Origin: Marinobacterium mangrovicola
Lineage (GTDB): Bacteria; Pseudomonadota; Gammaproteobacteria; Pseudomonadales; Balneatricaceae
Length of the DNA stretch: 64,000 bases
Direction of reading: 5' to 3'
NCBI RefSeq assembly: GCF_004339595.1
Contig: NZ_SMFU01000007.1
Location: 62,001 to 126,000 of the forward strand
In this document: positions 24,694-35,708 of the stretch, piece by piece
How positions within the stretch are numbered: the first letter of the stretch is position 1
Layout of the letters: every line of letters begins with the position of its first letter
Program-made: the position numbers and the translations under genes
Notes under the pieces: model-generated
The model's database searches: none
Seen by the model: only the letters and a program-made list of their open reading frames with translations
What the model was told of the DNA's origin: nothing

Positions 24694-24750
24694 CAAACTT
24701 ACGCGGAGTGTCGGTAAAACACTACCTGGGGGTGAAAAGGGTGGAGACCC

Positions 24751-25305
24751 TCAGCTAAGCATCCATACACCGCTGGCCGCGATGGCAGCGCCTGCGCTGC
24801 GAACGGCCGCTGGCAGCGCTTTCAGCTTGTCGGTTACGGCGATACCGCTCAGGTGCAGCAGGGCGCTGGTGGCGGAGAAACCGATAGCGAACAGGGCCAG
24901 TGAACCTGTGGCTTCGGCGCCGTGGGCATAGCCGTGGAACAGTGCGAAAACAGAGGTCAGCGCCAGGGCGGCAGACGCGGGCAGGCGGGCGGCGATGGTG
25001 ATGATCAGGCCCAGCAGCAGTACCGAGAGTGCGATGCCGCTTTCAACCATCGGCAGGCCGACGCCGGCAACGCCCAGGGCGAAACCTGCGATCAGTACGC
25101 CAACGAAGGTGATTGGCATGGCCAGTTTCATTTTGCCCTGCTGCAGTGCGGCCCAGATCCCGATGGCCAGCATTGCCAGCAGATGGTCCAGGCCCATCAG
25201 GGGGTGAGTCAGGCCGGCAATCAGGCCACCGGCTTCATGGCCGGGATGGGCGAATGCCAGGCTCGGGCTCAGCAGCAGTGCAGCGGTGAAAAGCTGTTTC
25301 TTCAT
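24751..25305 (-). CDS. hupE: HupE/UreJ family nickel permease
   Basis: This is a membrane protein thought to bring nickel into the cell for NiFe-hydrogenase or urease. The 184-residue product has a signal-like N-terminus ending AFAHPGHEAGG, which supplies the conserved histidine motif HPGHE after cleavage. THPLMGLDHLLAMLAIG (the HX5DH motif) follows in the first helix, then about five more helices, including FALFHGYAHG. No urease genes are present, and hydrogenase genes flank it, so hydrogenase is the likely client. A strong sigma-54 promoter lies 50 bases upstream. Confidence 0.93.
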   Translation of the reverse strand: MKKQLFTAALLLSPSLAFAHPGHEAGGLIAGLTHPLMGLDHLLAMLAIGIWAALQQGKMKLAMPITFVGVLIAGFALGVAGVGLPMVESGIALSVLLLGLIITIAARLPASAALALTSVFALFHGYAHGAEATGSLALFAIGFSATSALLHLSGIAVTDKLKALPAAVRSAGAAIAASGVWMLS

Positions 25306-25355
25306 TGTTGTTTCCTACTCTTAATTTTCTTTCCACACTTTCTTCCCCGTCATGG

Positions 25356-25371
25356 AGCAAAAGCGATGCCA
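25356..25371 (-). promoter_or_regulatory. Sigma-54 promoter of hupE
   Basis: The minus strand reads TGGCATCGCTTTTGCT, with GG and GC separated by ten bases and both TGGCA and TTTGC blocks intact. The start point would be about 25345, 40 bases before hupE. The rest of the 25306-25655 divergent gap shows no clear promoter for hupT. Confidence 0.8.
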
Positions 25372-25655
25372 TTGCCGCCGTTGCGGAGAAATTAAGGGGC
25401 GATATTGCCTGGGAAGAGCGGAAAATCGAGGCTTGGCGTTGGCGGCGACCGGGGCGGCACGTTCAATGCGTAGGCATACAGAATCTACGGTTTTAGCTGT
25501 TTAAGTGGATATTTGGTTGCCGCCCTGGGTGTTAAATGGAAACTCGCTCGTACATTCAATGTGCTGAGCTTCAAAGTGACGAGTTTCCGTGCGCCGAGGT
25601 TGGCCTGACCGCGGTCTGGCGGTAGTCTGGAATCTTCCAAACGGGTAAGTAAACG

Positions 25656-27008
25656 ATGGTGCAGCAGCAACACCCCAACAGCCACAAAGAATCGGGCACG
25701 GCCGACGAAGCCTGGGTCAGCGTTATACGCAAGATGGACGAGGCCTATGCCGACCTGGTGCGCTACCAGGTTCAGGTGGAAGAGCAGAACGAAGCGCTGG
25801 AGGAAGCCCATAACTTCTTCGACAGCGTGCAGTCCGCCATGAGCGATGTGCTGATCGCCTGCGATCATGAGGGGCGGATTCAGCAGGTGAACCGCGCCTT
25901 TGAGGAGCTTACCGGCCGCACCATGGAATCGTTGCTGGACCAGCCGATGGAAAGCCTCTGCAGTGGTGAAAGCCGTGACAAGCTGGTGCAGTGCCTGCAA
26001 AGGGTACGTAAGGAGGCGGTGCGAGATCAGGAGATCAGCATCGATGGCGTCAATGGCCCGGAGCCACTGGCGCTGAACTGTTCCCCCCGTTTTAATCAAC
26101 GCGGCCGTCTGGCCGGGATCGTCGTGGCGGGTCGTCCGCTGGGTGAGCTGCAGTGTGCCTTTAATGAGCTGCACCAGGCCCACGCCGAGCTGAAGCTGGC
26201 GCAGGAGCGGCTGATCCAGGCAGAAAAGATGGCCTCCCTCGGCCGTCTTGTGGCCGGCGTGGCCCACGAACTCAACAACCCGATCAGCTTCGTTTATGGC
26301 AATATGCACGCCCTGCGGCGCTACACCGGACGACTGGTGGAGTATTTCGACCTGGTACAGTCCGGCGCGAGCCGTGATGAGCTGCGCGAGCTGCGCCAAA
26401 AGCTGCGTCTGGATCGGGCGATCTCCGATCTGGATTCGCTGGTCGAAGGCACCATGGAGGGGGCGGACCGGGTGCGGGAGATCGTTAATGACCTGCGCCA
26501 GTTTTCCTCCACCCAGAGCAGCGAGAAGGCGCCTTTCGATCTGGTCCACGTGGTGCGCTCGGCACTGCACTGGATCACCAAGGAGAGCAAGGTGGCGATC
26601 CATGTGGATCTGGAGCTGCCGGATAAACTCGAGGTGGTGGGACACTCCGGCCAGATTCATCAGGTGGTCGTAAACCTGATCCAGAATGCCGCCGATGCCG
26701 TCGCTGATCAGCCCAAACCAGCGCTGAAAATAGAGGCGGGCAGTGATCAGGGGCTGGCCTGGCTCAGCGTGGCCGACAACGGACAGGGGATCGCGCCGGA
26801 GAATCTGCCGCGTCTGTTTGATCCCTTCTTTACCACCAAACCCACCGGGCAGGGCACCGGGCTTGGGCTTTCGATCAGCTACGGAATCGTCAACGAACAT
26901 GGTGGCACCTTGAAGATTATCAACGGCGCGGAAGGCGGAGCTGTCGCACAGTTGACCCTGCCGGCCAGCCAGCCGGCGCCAGGTCTGGATGAAAGTACTG
27001 ATGGCTAA
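25656..27008 (+). CDS. hupT: H2-signalling sensor histidine kinase HupT/HoxJ
   Basis: The 450-residue soluble kinase lacks membrane helices. It begins with a coiled segment (VQVEEQNEALEEAHNFF) and then a PAS domain (about residues 55-165, DVLIACDHEGRIQQVNRAF). The histidine box is GVAHELNNPISF with H204. The catalytic domain has NLIQNAADAV, DNGQGI and TGLGLSIS. In Rhodobacter and Ralstonia, HupT/HoxJ binds the regulatory hydrogenase and controls the HupR/HoxA activator according to H2. Its stop lies 20 bases inside hupU, showing coupled translation. No response regulator is in the window. Confidence 0.93.
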   Translation: MVQQQHPNSHKESGTADEAWVSVIRKMDEAYADLVRYQVQVEEQNEALEEAHNFFDSVQSAMSDVLIACDHEGRIQQVNRAFEELTGRTMESLLDQPMESLCSGESRDKLVQCLQRVRKEAVRDQEISIDGVNGPEPLALNCSPRFNQRGRLAGIVVAGRPLGELQCAFNELHQAHAELKLAQERLIQAEKMASLGRLVAGVAHELNNPISFVYGNMHALRRYTGRLVEYFDLVQSGASRDELRELRQKLRLDRAISDLDSLVEGTMEGADRVREIVNDLRQFSSTQSSEKAPFDLVHVVRSALHWITKESKVAIHVDLELPDKLEVVGHSGQIHQVVVNLIQNAADAVADQPKPALKIEAGSDQGLAWLSVADNGQGIAPENLPRLFDPFFTTKPTGQGTGLGLSISYGIVNEHGGTLKIINGAEGGAVAQLTLPASQPAPGLDESTDG

Positions 27009-28014
27009 CCTGCTCTGGCTGCAGTCCGGCGGTTGCGGTGGTTGTTCCATGTCCCTGCTTGGGGCGGAGGCGCCCGACCTGATCACCACACTGGAAAGCG
27101 CGGGTATCAACCTGCTCTGGCATCCTTCCCTGAGTGAGCAGACCGGTGCGGAAGTTCGCCAGCTGCTGGACGATATCGTCGAAGGACGCACCGAGCTGGA
27201 TCTGCTCTGCATCGAAGGCTCGATGATGCGCGGCCCCATGGGTACAGGTCGCTTTCATCTCCTCGGTGGCACTGGTATCCCGATGATCCACTGGGTTGAG
27301 CAACTGGCCGCCAAGGCGCGTTATACGCTGGCGATCGGCTCCTGCGCTGCCTTTGGCGGTATCAGCACGGCGGGCGATAACCCTACCGATGCTACCGGGC
27401 TGCAGTTTGAGGGTGAACTGCGTGGGGGGCTGCTGGGCAGCGATTACCGCTCCGTGGGTGAGCTACCCGTGGTGAATGTATCCGGCTGCCCGGTGCATCC
27501 TAACTGGGTGACCGAGTCGCTGATCGAGCTGGCGCTGGGCGAGGGCGACCCGGAACGGCTGGATGCCCTGGCGCGGCCCAGGCTGTATGCCGACCAGCTG
27601 GTGCATCACGGCTGTACCCGTAACGAATACTACGAATACAAGGCTAGTGCAGAGGCGCTGGGACATCAGGGCTGCATGATGGAGCATCTCGGGTGCCTGG
27701 GCACCCAGGCCCATGGCGACTGCAACACCCGGCCCTGGAATGGCGAAGGCTCCTGTACGCGGGGCGGCTATCCCTGCATCAACTGCACGGCGCCAGAGTT
27801 TGAAGAGCCGCGCCACCGCTTTACCGAAACACCGAAAATCGCCGGTATTCCGGTGGGGTTGCCCACCGATATGCCCAAGGCCTGGTTTGTCGCGCTGGCG
27901 TCCCTGTCGAAAGCGGCCACGCCGGAGCGCCTGAAGGAAAACGCCCGCTCAGAGCAGCTGATTTATCCGCCTTCTGCCAAGAAGACTTCCGGTAATAAGG
28001 CTTCTTCTAAATAA
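26989..28014 (+). CDS. hupU: Regulatory [NiFe]-hydrogenase small subunit HupU/HoxB
   Basis: This is the electron-transfer subunit of the H2-sensing hydrogenase. It carries the proximal cluster ligands in LQSGGCGGCS (C16, C19), GSCAAFGG and VSGCPVHPNW, and further clusters in HHGCTRNEYYE, MMEHLGCLG and GYPCINCTAP. Unlike HupS it has no Tat signal, as expected of a cytosolic sensor. A start four codons later, at 27001, is equally possible. A charged, Lys/Ser-rich tail ends the 341-residue protein. It overlaps hupT and precedes hupV by 31 bases. Confidence 0.94.
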   Translation: MKVLMANLLWLQSGGCGGCSMSLLGAEAPDLITTLESAGINLLWHPSLSEQTGAEVRQLLDDIVEGRTELDLLCIEGSMMRGPMGTGRFHLLGGTGIPMIHWVEQLAAKARYTLAIGSCAAFGGISTAGDNPTDATGLQFEGELRGGLLGSDYRSVGELPVVNVSGCPVHPNWVTESLIELALGEGDPERLDALARPRLYADQLVHHGCTRNEYYEYKASAEALGHQGCMMEHLGCLGTQAHGDCNTRPWNGEGSCTRGGYPCINCTAPEFEEPRHRFTETPKIAGIPVGLPTDMPKAWFVALASLSKAATPERLKENARSEQLIYPPSAKKTSGNKASSK

Positions 28015-28045
28015 TTTCGATAAATGAAGAGTTGAGAACGCGTTA

Positions 28046-29497
28046 ATGAGCAGAGTTGTAGTCGGCCCTTTCAATCGGGTGGAGGGTGATCTGGATATCG
28101 CCCTGGACACCGATAACGGCCAGGTGACCGAAGCACGTGTGAACTCCACGCTCTATCGCGGTTTCGAACAGATACTGGTGGGCAAGCCGGCGCTGGATGC
28201 GCTGGTCTACGTGCCGCGTATCTGCGGGATCTGCTCGGTAAGCCAGTCGGTGGCGGCGGCTCAGGCGCTGTCTCAGGCGCTCGGCATCAAGCCTACCCGC
28301 AACGGTGAACTGTGCCGTAACCTGGTGCTGGCGAACGAATCCCTTACCGATCTGCTGACTCACTTTTACCTGTTCTTTATGCCGGACCTGGCGCGGGAAA
28401 CCTATGCCGCCGAGCCCTGGTATAACGAGGTTGCAACTCGATTCCGTGCGGTGAAAGGCGATGCCACCCGCGATGTGTTGCCGGCTCGCGCCGAGTTTCT
28501 GCATCTGATGGGCCTGCTGGCGGGTAAGTGGCCACATACGCTGAGTATCCAGCCTGGCGGCAGTACCAAGCCGGTGCAGCGACAGGAGCGGCTGCGGCTG
28601 ATGGCGATCCTCAGTGGGTTTCGCCGCTTTCTGGAAAAGGCCCTGTTTGGTGATGATCTCGAGCGGATACAGGCGATCCAGACGCCTGAGCAGCTGGAAA
28701 ACTGGCGCCATGAAAAGCCCTGGCAACATGACGATCTGCGTACCTTTCTGCATCTCTCCGAGCAGCTAGGCTTTGCAGGGCTTGGCCGCAGCGTTGATCG
28801 TTTTATGAGCTTTGGTAATTACTCGCTGGAAGGGGTAAATGCCGTTGGCCAGGGGATCTGGACGCCGGACCAGGGCCTCTCCGGTTTTGATGCCGGTGGG
28901 ATTGTGGAGGATGTCAGCCACGCCTGGATGCGCCCGTCGGAGGCTTTGCATCCGCAACAGGGTGAGACCGAACCAGTAGCTGAGAAAGAGGGCGCTTACA
29001 GCTGGTGCAAAGCGCCGCGATACGCAGGTCAGGTGATGGAAACCGGTGCTCTGGCGAGGGCGCTGGTGGATGGCGATCCCCTGCTGACCGCAATGGTCAG
29101 GCAAGAGGGTGCCAATGTGCAGACACGAATGCTGGCGCGGTTGCTGGAGTTGGCGAAAATGCTGCCCAAACTGCAGCAGTGGGCCCAGATGATCGAGCCG
29201 GAAGAACCTTTCTGTAACCATCCTGCGTCGATCACCGATGGCGAGGGCGTCGGCCTGATGGAAGCAGCCCGCGGAAGCCTCGGTCACTGGATCGAGGTTC
29301 GCAAGGGACGGATCAGCCAGTACCAAATTATCGCGCCCACCACCTGGAATTTCTCTCCTCGGGACGCCTCAGGTCAGCCGGGCGCGCTGGAACAGGCGTT
29401 GGAAGGCGCACCGGTGCGTGAAGGCGAAACCGATCCGGTGGCAGTTCAGCATATCGTACGCAGCTTCGATCCCTGTATGGTGTGTACGGTTCATTAG
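28046..29497 (+). CDS. hupV: Regulatory [NiFe]-hydrogenase large subunit HupV/HoxC
   Basis: This subunit binds the NiFe site of the H2 sensor. The N-terminal ligand motif is RICGICS (C60, C63) and the C-terminal one is DPCMVCTVH. The 483-residue protein stops exactly at the final histidine. It therefore lacks the cleavable C-terminal extension found on energy-conserving hydrogenases (compare hupL here), which is diagnostic of the regulatory type. It completes the hupT-hupU-hupV operon. The next gene, a diguanylate cyclase, is about 260 bases on. Confidence 0.95.
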   Translation: MSRVVVGPFNRVEGDLDIALDTDNGQVTEARVNSTLYRGFEQILVGKPALDALVYVPRICGICSVSQSVAAAQALSQALGIKPTRNGELCRNLVLANESLTDLLTHFYLFFMPDLARETYAAEPWYNEVATRFRAVKGDATRDVLPARAEFLHLMGLLAGKWPHTLSIQPGGSTKPVQRQERLRLMAILSGFRRFLEKALFGDDLERIQAIQTPEQLENWRHEKPWQHDDLRTFLHLSEQLGFAGLGRSVDRFMSFGNYSLEGVNAVGQGIWTPDQGLSGFDAGGIVEDVSHAWMRPSEALHPQQGETEPVAEKEGAYSWCKAPRYAGQVMETGALARALVDGDPLLTAMVRQEGANVQTRMLARLLELAKMLPKLQQWAQMIEPEEPFCNHPASITDGEGVGLMEAARGSLGHWIEVRKGRISQYQIIAPTTWNFSPRDASGQPGALEQALEGAPVREGETDPVAVQHIVRSFDPCMVCTVH

Positions 29498-29758
29498 TTA
29501 TAAGTAATTGATTTTATAGGGGATGGTTTCTTTGCCCCCAAAACTCTGCCCTAAATCTCCTCTGGCTTAAGTGGGCGAACGTGAAGCGATAAAAAATCAC
29601 TGTATCGATTGGGGAAGGCCGTAAATAAATACCGATCATTAGCAAGTGTTTATGTATTGCCCGATCGGTTAGTATGTTTTCGACTTCCAGGGAGGCAGGT
29701 CAGTCAGGTTTACCGCGAGTCTCCTCTGCTTCAAAAACCTGCAGTCTTGGGAAAAACT

Positions 29759-31402
29759 TTGACGATCGGCCTCAACCGCAAACTCCTCTTCGCAATTGTC
29801 TCCCTGCTGCTGTTGCTGGCGGATGCCCTCTTTGTACTTATCAACTACCGCACCGATCGTGCAGCGCTGGATGCGGCGCTGGCTGACGACGGTGAGCAGC
29901 TGAAAGAAGCCTATGAGCTGGGTTACTCCATGACGCTGGCGAACATGGAGCAGCTGGCAACCTTTGTCGCCGGTGATCCCCGGGTGCGTGAAACGTTTAG
30001 CGATGCGGTCGATGCCGTTGCCGCAGAGGGCGGTGGCGGTGGCGGCAAGCAGGCGGCGGAACTGCGCCAGGAGCTTTACCAGAGCGTTGCGTCCGGCTGG
30101 CAGCAGATGACCAGAGAGTACGGCGTGCGTCAGCTGCACTTCCACCTGGGGCCCGGCTCAACCAGCTTTTTACGCGTTCACCGCCCGGACAAGTTCGGTG
30201 ACAACATGGACGATCTGCGGCATATGGTCGTAGACGTAAATAGCGACCATAAGCCCAGGCAGGGGCTTGAACTGGGTCGTATCTATTCCGGTTTACGCGG
30301 CATAGTGCCGGTGTTTGATCTGCATGAGCCGCCACGTCAGGTCGGCGCCCTGGAGGTGGGAACCTCTTTTAGTCTGCTGGTCGATACCCTGAAACAGTCG
30401 GTCGATGCAGATGTCGCGGTACTGATGAATCAGGCACGAGTAGATCATGCGACCTGGCAGCGGCCCGATGATGCTGTTCTGGCTGATTGTGGCTGTTTTG
30501 TGGAAGCAAGCACATCGCCTGCGCTGTCGCAGCTGCTGTCGGCAGAAGGGTATATCCAGGCGCCGCTGAAACTGAGTGATCCTGTCCGCAGTCACCTGGT
30601 CTGGATCGATGGTGCGCCGCTGTCGGTGGCCGAGTTCGCCATACAGGATTATCTGGGTATTCGCGATGGCAGCGATCTCCCGGTTGGCAGAGTGGTGTTC
30701 TGGCGTTCGGCAGAGGATCTGGTTACCGCACTGAAACAGGCAACCTGGCAGAACATTTTATATGCCGTGATCGGCTTTATATTGATCGAGGCGGCGCTGT
30801 TTATCGGGCTCAGGTTTGTCTTCCGTCAGCTTGAGCTGGAGGTGGATCACCGAACCGAAGAGATCCGGCAGCTGAACTCCCGGCTTGAAGTGATCGCGCA
30901 CGAGGATTATCTGACCGGGGTCTGTACCCGACGTTATTTCACTGAACGGCTGGGGCAGGAGTGTAACCGGGCGGAGCGTGGCAGCTCTCCGCTGGCCCTG
31001 CTGATGCTGGATGTGGATCATTTCAAACGTATCAACGATACCTATGGGCACCCGGCGGGAGATGTTGTGCTCTCGTCCTTGGGGGAGTTGTTGCGCGCCA
31101 ACTGTCGCAACTATGATCTTGCCGGACGCTTTGGCGGAGAGGAGTTTTGTCTGCTGATGCCGGGGGTGATGCCCGGTGACGCCTTCAACTTTGCGGAAAA
31201 GCTGAGGCAACGCATCAACCGGTCGATTCAGATACCGGGGCAGGAAGGCGAGTATATAAGCGTCAGCATAGGTGTCGCTCTGTTCCAGCCGGGGATCGGT
31301 TACCAGGAGCTGATCAGGGCTGCTGACGAAGCTCTCTACGAAGCCAAAGGTCAGGGGCGCAACCGGGTGATACTGGCCGCATCGTCAGCCATCGCGGTTT
31401 AA
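29759..31402 (+). CDS. Membrane-bound diguanylate cyclase with periplasmic sensor domain
   Basis: It makes c-di-GMP from GTP. A first membrane helix (LLFAIVSLLLLLADALFVLI) and a second near residue 330 (ILYAVIGFILIEAALFIGL) bracket a periplasmic double-Cache-like domain of about 290 residues. A short coil then leads to a GGDEF domain with an intact GGEEF (residues 459-463). The inhibitory I-site RNYD lies five residues before it, so product feedback is expected. I favour the TTG at 29759, giving MTIGLNRKL. The frame is open to an ATG at 29609, but those 50 residues look non-coding. The gap after hupV shows no clear regulatory signal. Confidence 0.87.
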   Translation: MTIGLNRKLLFAIVSLLLLLADALFVLINYRTDRAALDAALADDGEQLKEAYELGYSMTLANMEQLATFVAGDPRVRETFSDAVDAVAAEGGGGGGKQAAELRQELYQSVASGWQQMTREYGVRQLHFHLGPGSTSFLRVHRPDKFGDNMDDLRHMVVDVNSDHKPRQGLELGRIYSGLRGIVPVFDLHEPPRQVGALEVGTSFSLLVDTLKQSVDADVAVLMNQARVDHATWQRPDDAVLADCGCFVEASTSPALSQLLSAEGYIQAPLKLSDPVRSHLVWIDGAPLSVAEFAIQDYLGIRDGSDLPVGRVVFWRSAEDLVTALKQATWQNILYAVIGFILIEAALFIGLRFVFRQLELEVDHRTEEIRQLNSRLEVIAHEDYLTGVCTRRYFTERLGQECNRAERGSSPLALLMLDVDHFKRINDTYGHPAGDVVLSSLGELLRANCRNYDLAGRFGGEEFCLLMPGVMPGDAFNFAEKLRQRINRSIQIPGQEGEYISVSIGVALFQPGIGYQELIRAADEALYEAKGQGRNRVILAASSAIAV

Positions 31403-31762
31403 GATTAGGCCCCGCAACGGGGCTCACGCAAAGATCTGCTCCGACTTCCATAGCCTTCATCTGCCCTATCTCCAGGCGAGCGCGGCACCGCTTAACCTTG
31501 GTATTCAGCGATGCACGCAACGCTGTTGTTACCCGGTTGAAACCTGAATCCCCCACCCTAATGAACTATTTTGAACTGTATCGGTAAGCGGCTTGTCCGA
31601 AATGAGAGACGCTGAAGTGCTGTTAGCGTGCACAACAATAATTCCGTATTAGGCTCTTCGCGCTGCCCTGTATCCAGAACATCTCAAGCCCGTGAACATT
31701 CAAACAGAACGCCCGGAGCCCGGTTTGGGCACCTGACGCAGAATATGGCCAAGGAGAAATCG
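31403..31762. other. Intergenic region before acnA
   Basis: The 360-base gap begins with a compact hairpin, GCCCCG-CAA-CGGGGC (31409-31423), that may end the cyclase transcript, although no T tract follows. Beyond it, apart from an AAGGAG ribosome site (31751-31756) for acnA, I see nothing definite; no gene is supported. Confidence 0.4.
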
Positions 31763-34438
<2,676 letters not shown>

Positions 34439-34480
34439 CCCCGCTGCCGTTGCAGACTGGTGCGGGGCAAGGAGGTATAG

Positions 34481-34912
34481 ATGGAACCTCGTATCAGTCT
34501 TATCACGCTTGGGGTCGATGACCTCGAGCGTGCCTACCGTTTCTATGCCGAAGGACTCGGCTTCCCCGCCCACCGCACCGAGGGGCAGGATATCGTCTTT
34601 TTCAGCACCGCCGGCACCCGGCTGGCGCTCTATCCCCGCGAAAAACTGGCCGAGGATGCAGGCTCGCGACTGATCGGCCGGGATCGAGGTTTCCCCGGTA
34701 TCACCCTGGCGCATAACACTCGTGAAAAGACAGAGGTGGACGAGATACTCCAGCGGGCGGAAGCCGCCGGTGGCGCGATCGTTAAACCTGCCCAGGACGC
34801 ATTTTGGGGTGGATACAGCGGTTACTTCGCCGATCCTGACGGTTATTTGTGGGAAGTGGCCTGGGCGGAATTCTGGCAGTTCGATGCCAATGGGGCGCTG
34901 GTTCTCGATTAA
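34481..34912 (+). CDS. VOC (glyoxalase/bleomycin-resistance) family protein
   Basis: The 143-residue protein has the paired beta-alpha-beta-beta-beta modules of the vicinal-oxygen-chelate fold. The opening strand is RISLITLGVDDLERAYRFYAE and the closing ones are YSGYFADPDGYLWEVAWAE, with a probable metal glutamate. Activity cannot be assigned; members include dioxygenases, lyases and resistance proteins. It follows acnA by 42 bases and has its own AAGGAGG site. Confidence 0.85.
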   Translation: MEPRISLITLGVDDLERAYRFYAEGLGFPAHRTEGQDIVFFSTAGTRLALYPREKLAEDAGSRLIGRDRGFPGITLAHNTREKTEVDEILQRAEAAGGAIVKPAQDAFWGGYSGYFADPDGYLWEVAWAEFWQFDANGALVLD

Positions 34913-34996
34913 AATCCTGATGCAGCGTTTTGCACTGCGCCCGCATTCTGCGGCTGCAGAAGAGGGGGAGAGCAAACCATCTTCCCTTTGCTGGCG

Positions 34997-35039
34997 TATC
35001 AGCTAGGTACTAGCTGCTGTGTACTATCAGCTGGGTACT
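34997..35039 (+). repeat. Short direct repeat between the VOC and phosphatase genes
   Basis: TATCAGCTAGGTACT (34997-35011) recurs as TATCAGCTGGGTACT (35025-35039), 28 bases apart with one difference. A third partial copy lies between them. It is probably a small local duplication; no function is evident. Confidence 0.6.
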
Positions 35040-35067
35040 CAAAGCTCTCAGCAAACGGGGACCGATC

Positions 35068-35649
35068 ATGACTCGCCTTATTGCCTGCTTCCGTCATCGC
35101 CTTGCTCTAATCACACTGACACTAGCCGCTGCTTTCGTGCCCTTGGGGCTGAGCGCCCAGACCCTGTCAGAGGCGGTTCAAGAGGGTGGTGGCATCATCG
35201 TTATCCGCCACGCGCTGGCGCCGGGTGTCGGTGATCCTGCCAACTTTCAGTTGGGCGACTGTTCCACCCAGCGAAATCTGAATGAGGAGGGGCGCGATCA
35301 GGCTCGCACGATTGGCCAGCGGCTGCAGCAACTGGGCTTTGGTGAGGCCGAAGTCTATTCCAGCCAGTGGTGCCGCTGCATGGATACCGCGAAGCTTTTA
35401 GGAATCGTCGAGGTTCAACCCCAGCCTCTGCTAAACTCCTTCTTTCATAATGCGTCGGCGGGGGTTGATCAGACCAGGGAACTGAAAAACTGGCTGCTAG
35501 AGCGGGGTGCCGACCAACCCGCGGTGCTGATCACGCATCAGGTCAATATCACCGCTCTGCTGGATATCTATCCCTCTTCCGGCGAGATGATCCTGATCCG
35601 CATGGAGGAGGGGAAGCCGGTGGTGATCGCCCGGGAGCAGACCCGCTGA
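35068..35649 (+). CDS. Secreted histidine phosphatase family protein
   Basis: The 193-residue product has a signal peptide (ALITLTLAAAFVPLGLSAQ). The phosphoglycerate-mutase-like fold follows, with IVIRHALAPG (the catalytic RH motif, with an alanine in place of the usual glycine), LNEEGRDQARTIGQRL, YSSQWCRCMDTAKLL, and a C-terminal LITHQVNITALL carrying the second histidine. It is probably a periplasmic phosphohydrolase of unknown substrate. Confidence 0.87.
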   Translation: MTRLIACFRHRLALITLTLAAAFVPLGLSAQTLSEAVQEGGGIIVIRHALAPGVGDPANFQLGDCSTQRNLNEEGRDQARTIGQRLQQLGFGEAEVYSSQWCRCMDTAKLLGIVEVQPQPLLNSFFHNASAGVDQTRELKNWLLERGADQPAVLITHQVNITALLDIYPSSGEMILIRMEEGKPVVIAREQTR

Positions 35650-35708
35650 TAGCCTCAGTCCAGCAGCTGGCATAAGCGGATCAGGCGCCAACTAAAGCGG
35701 AGCTCAGC

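Noticed and set aside
24487-24717. 76-codon frame after the low-GC gene
   Set aside because: Spans the perfect palindrome and the hupE terminator, has no family resemblance and no convincing ribosome site.
29609-29758. N-terminal extension of the diguanylate cyclase
   Set aside because: The 50 residues precede the first membrane helix without any recognisable feature; the TTG start gives a usual topology, although this is not certain.
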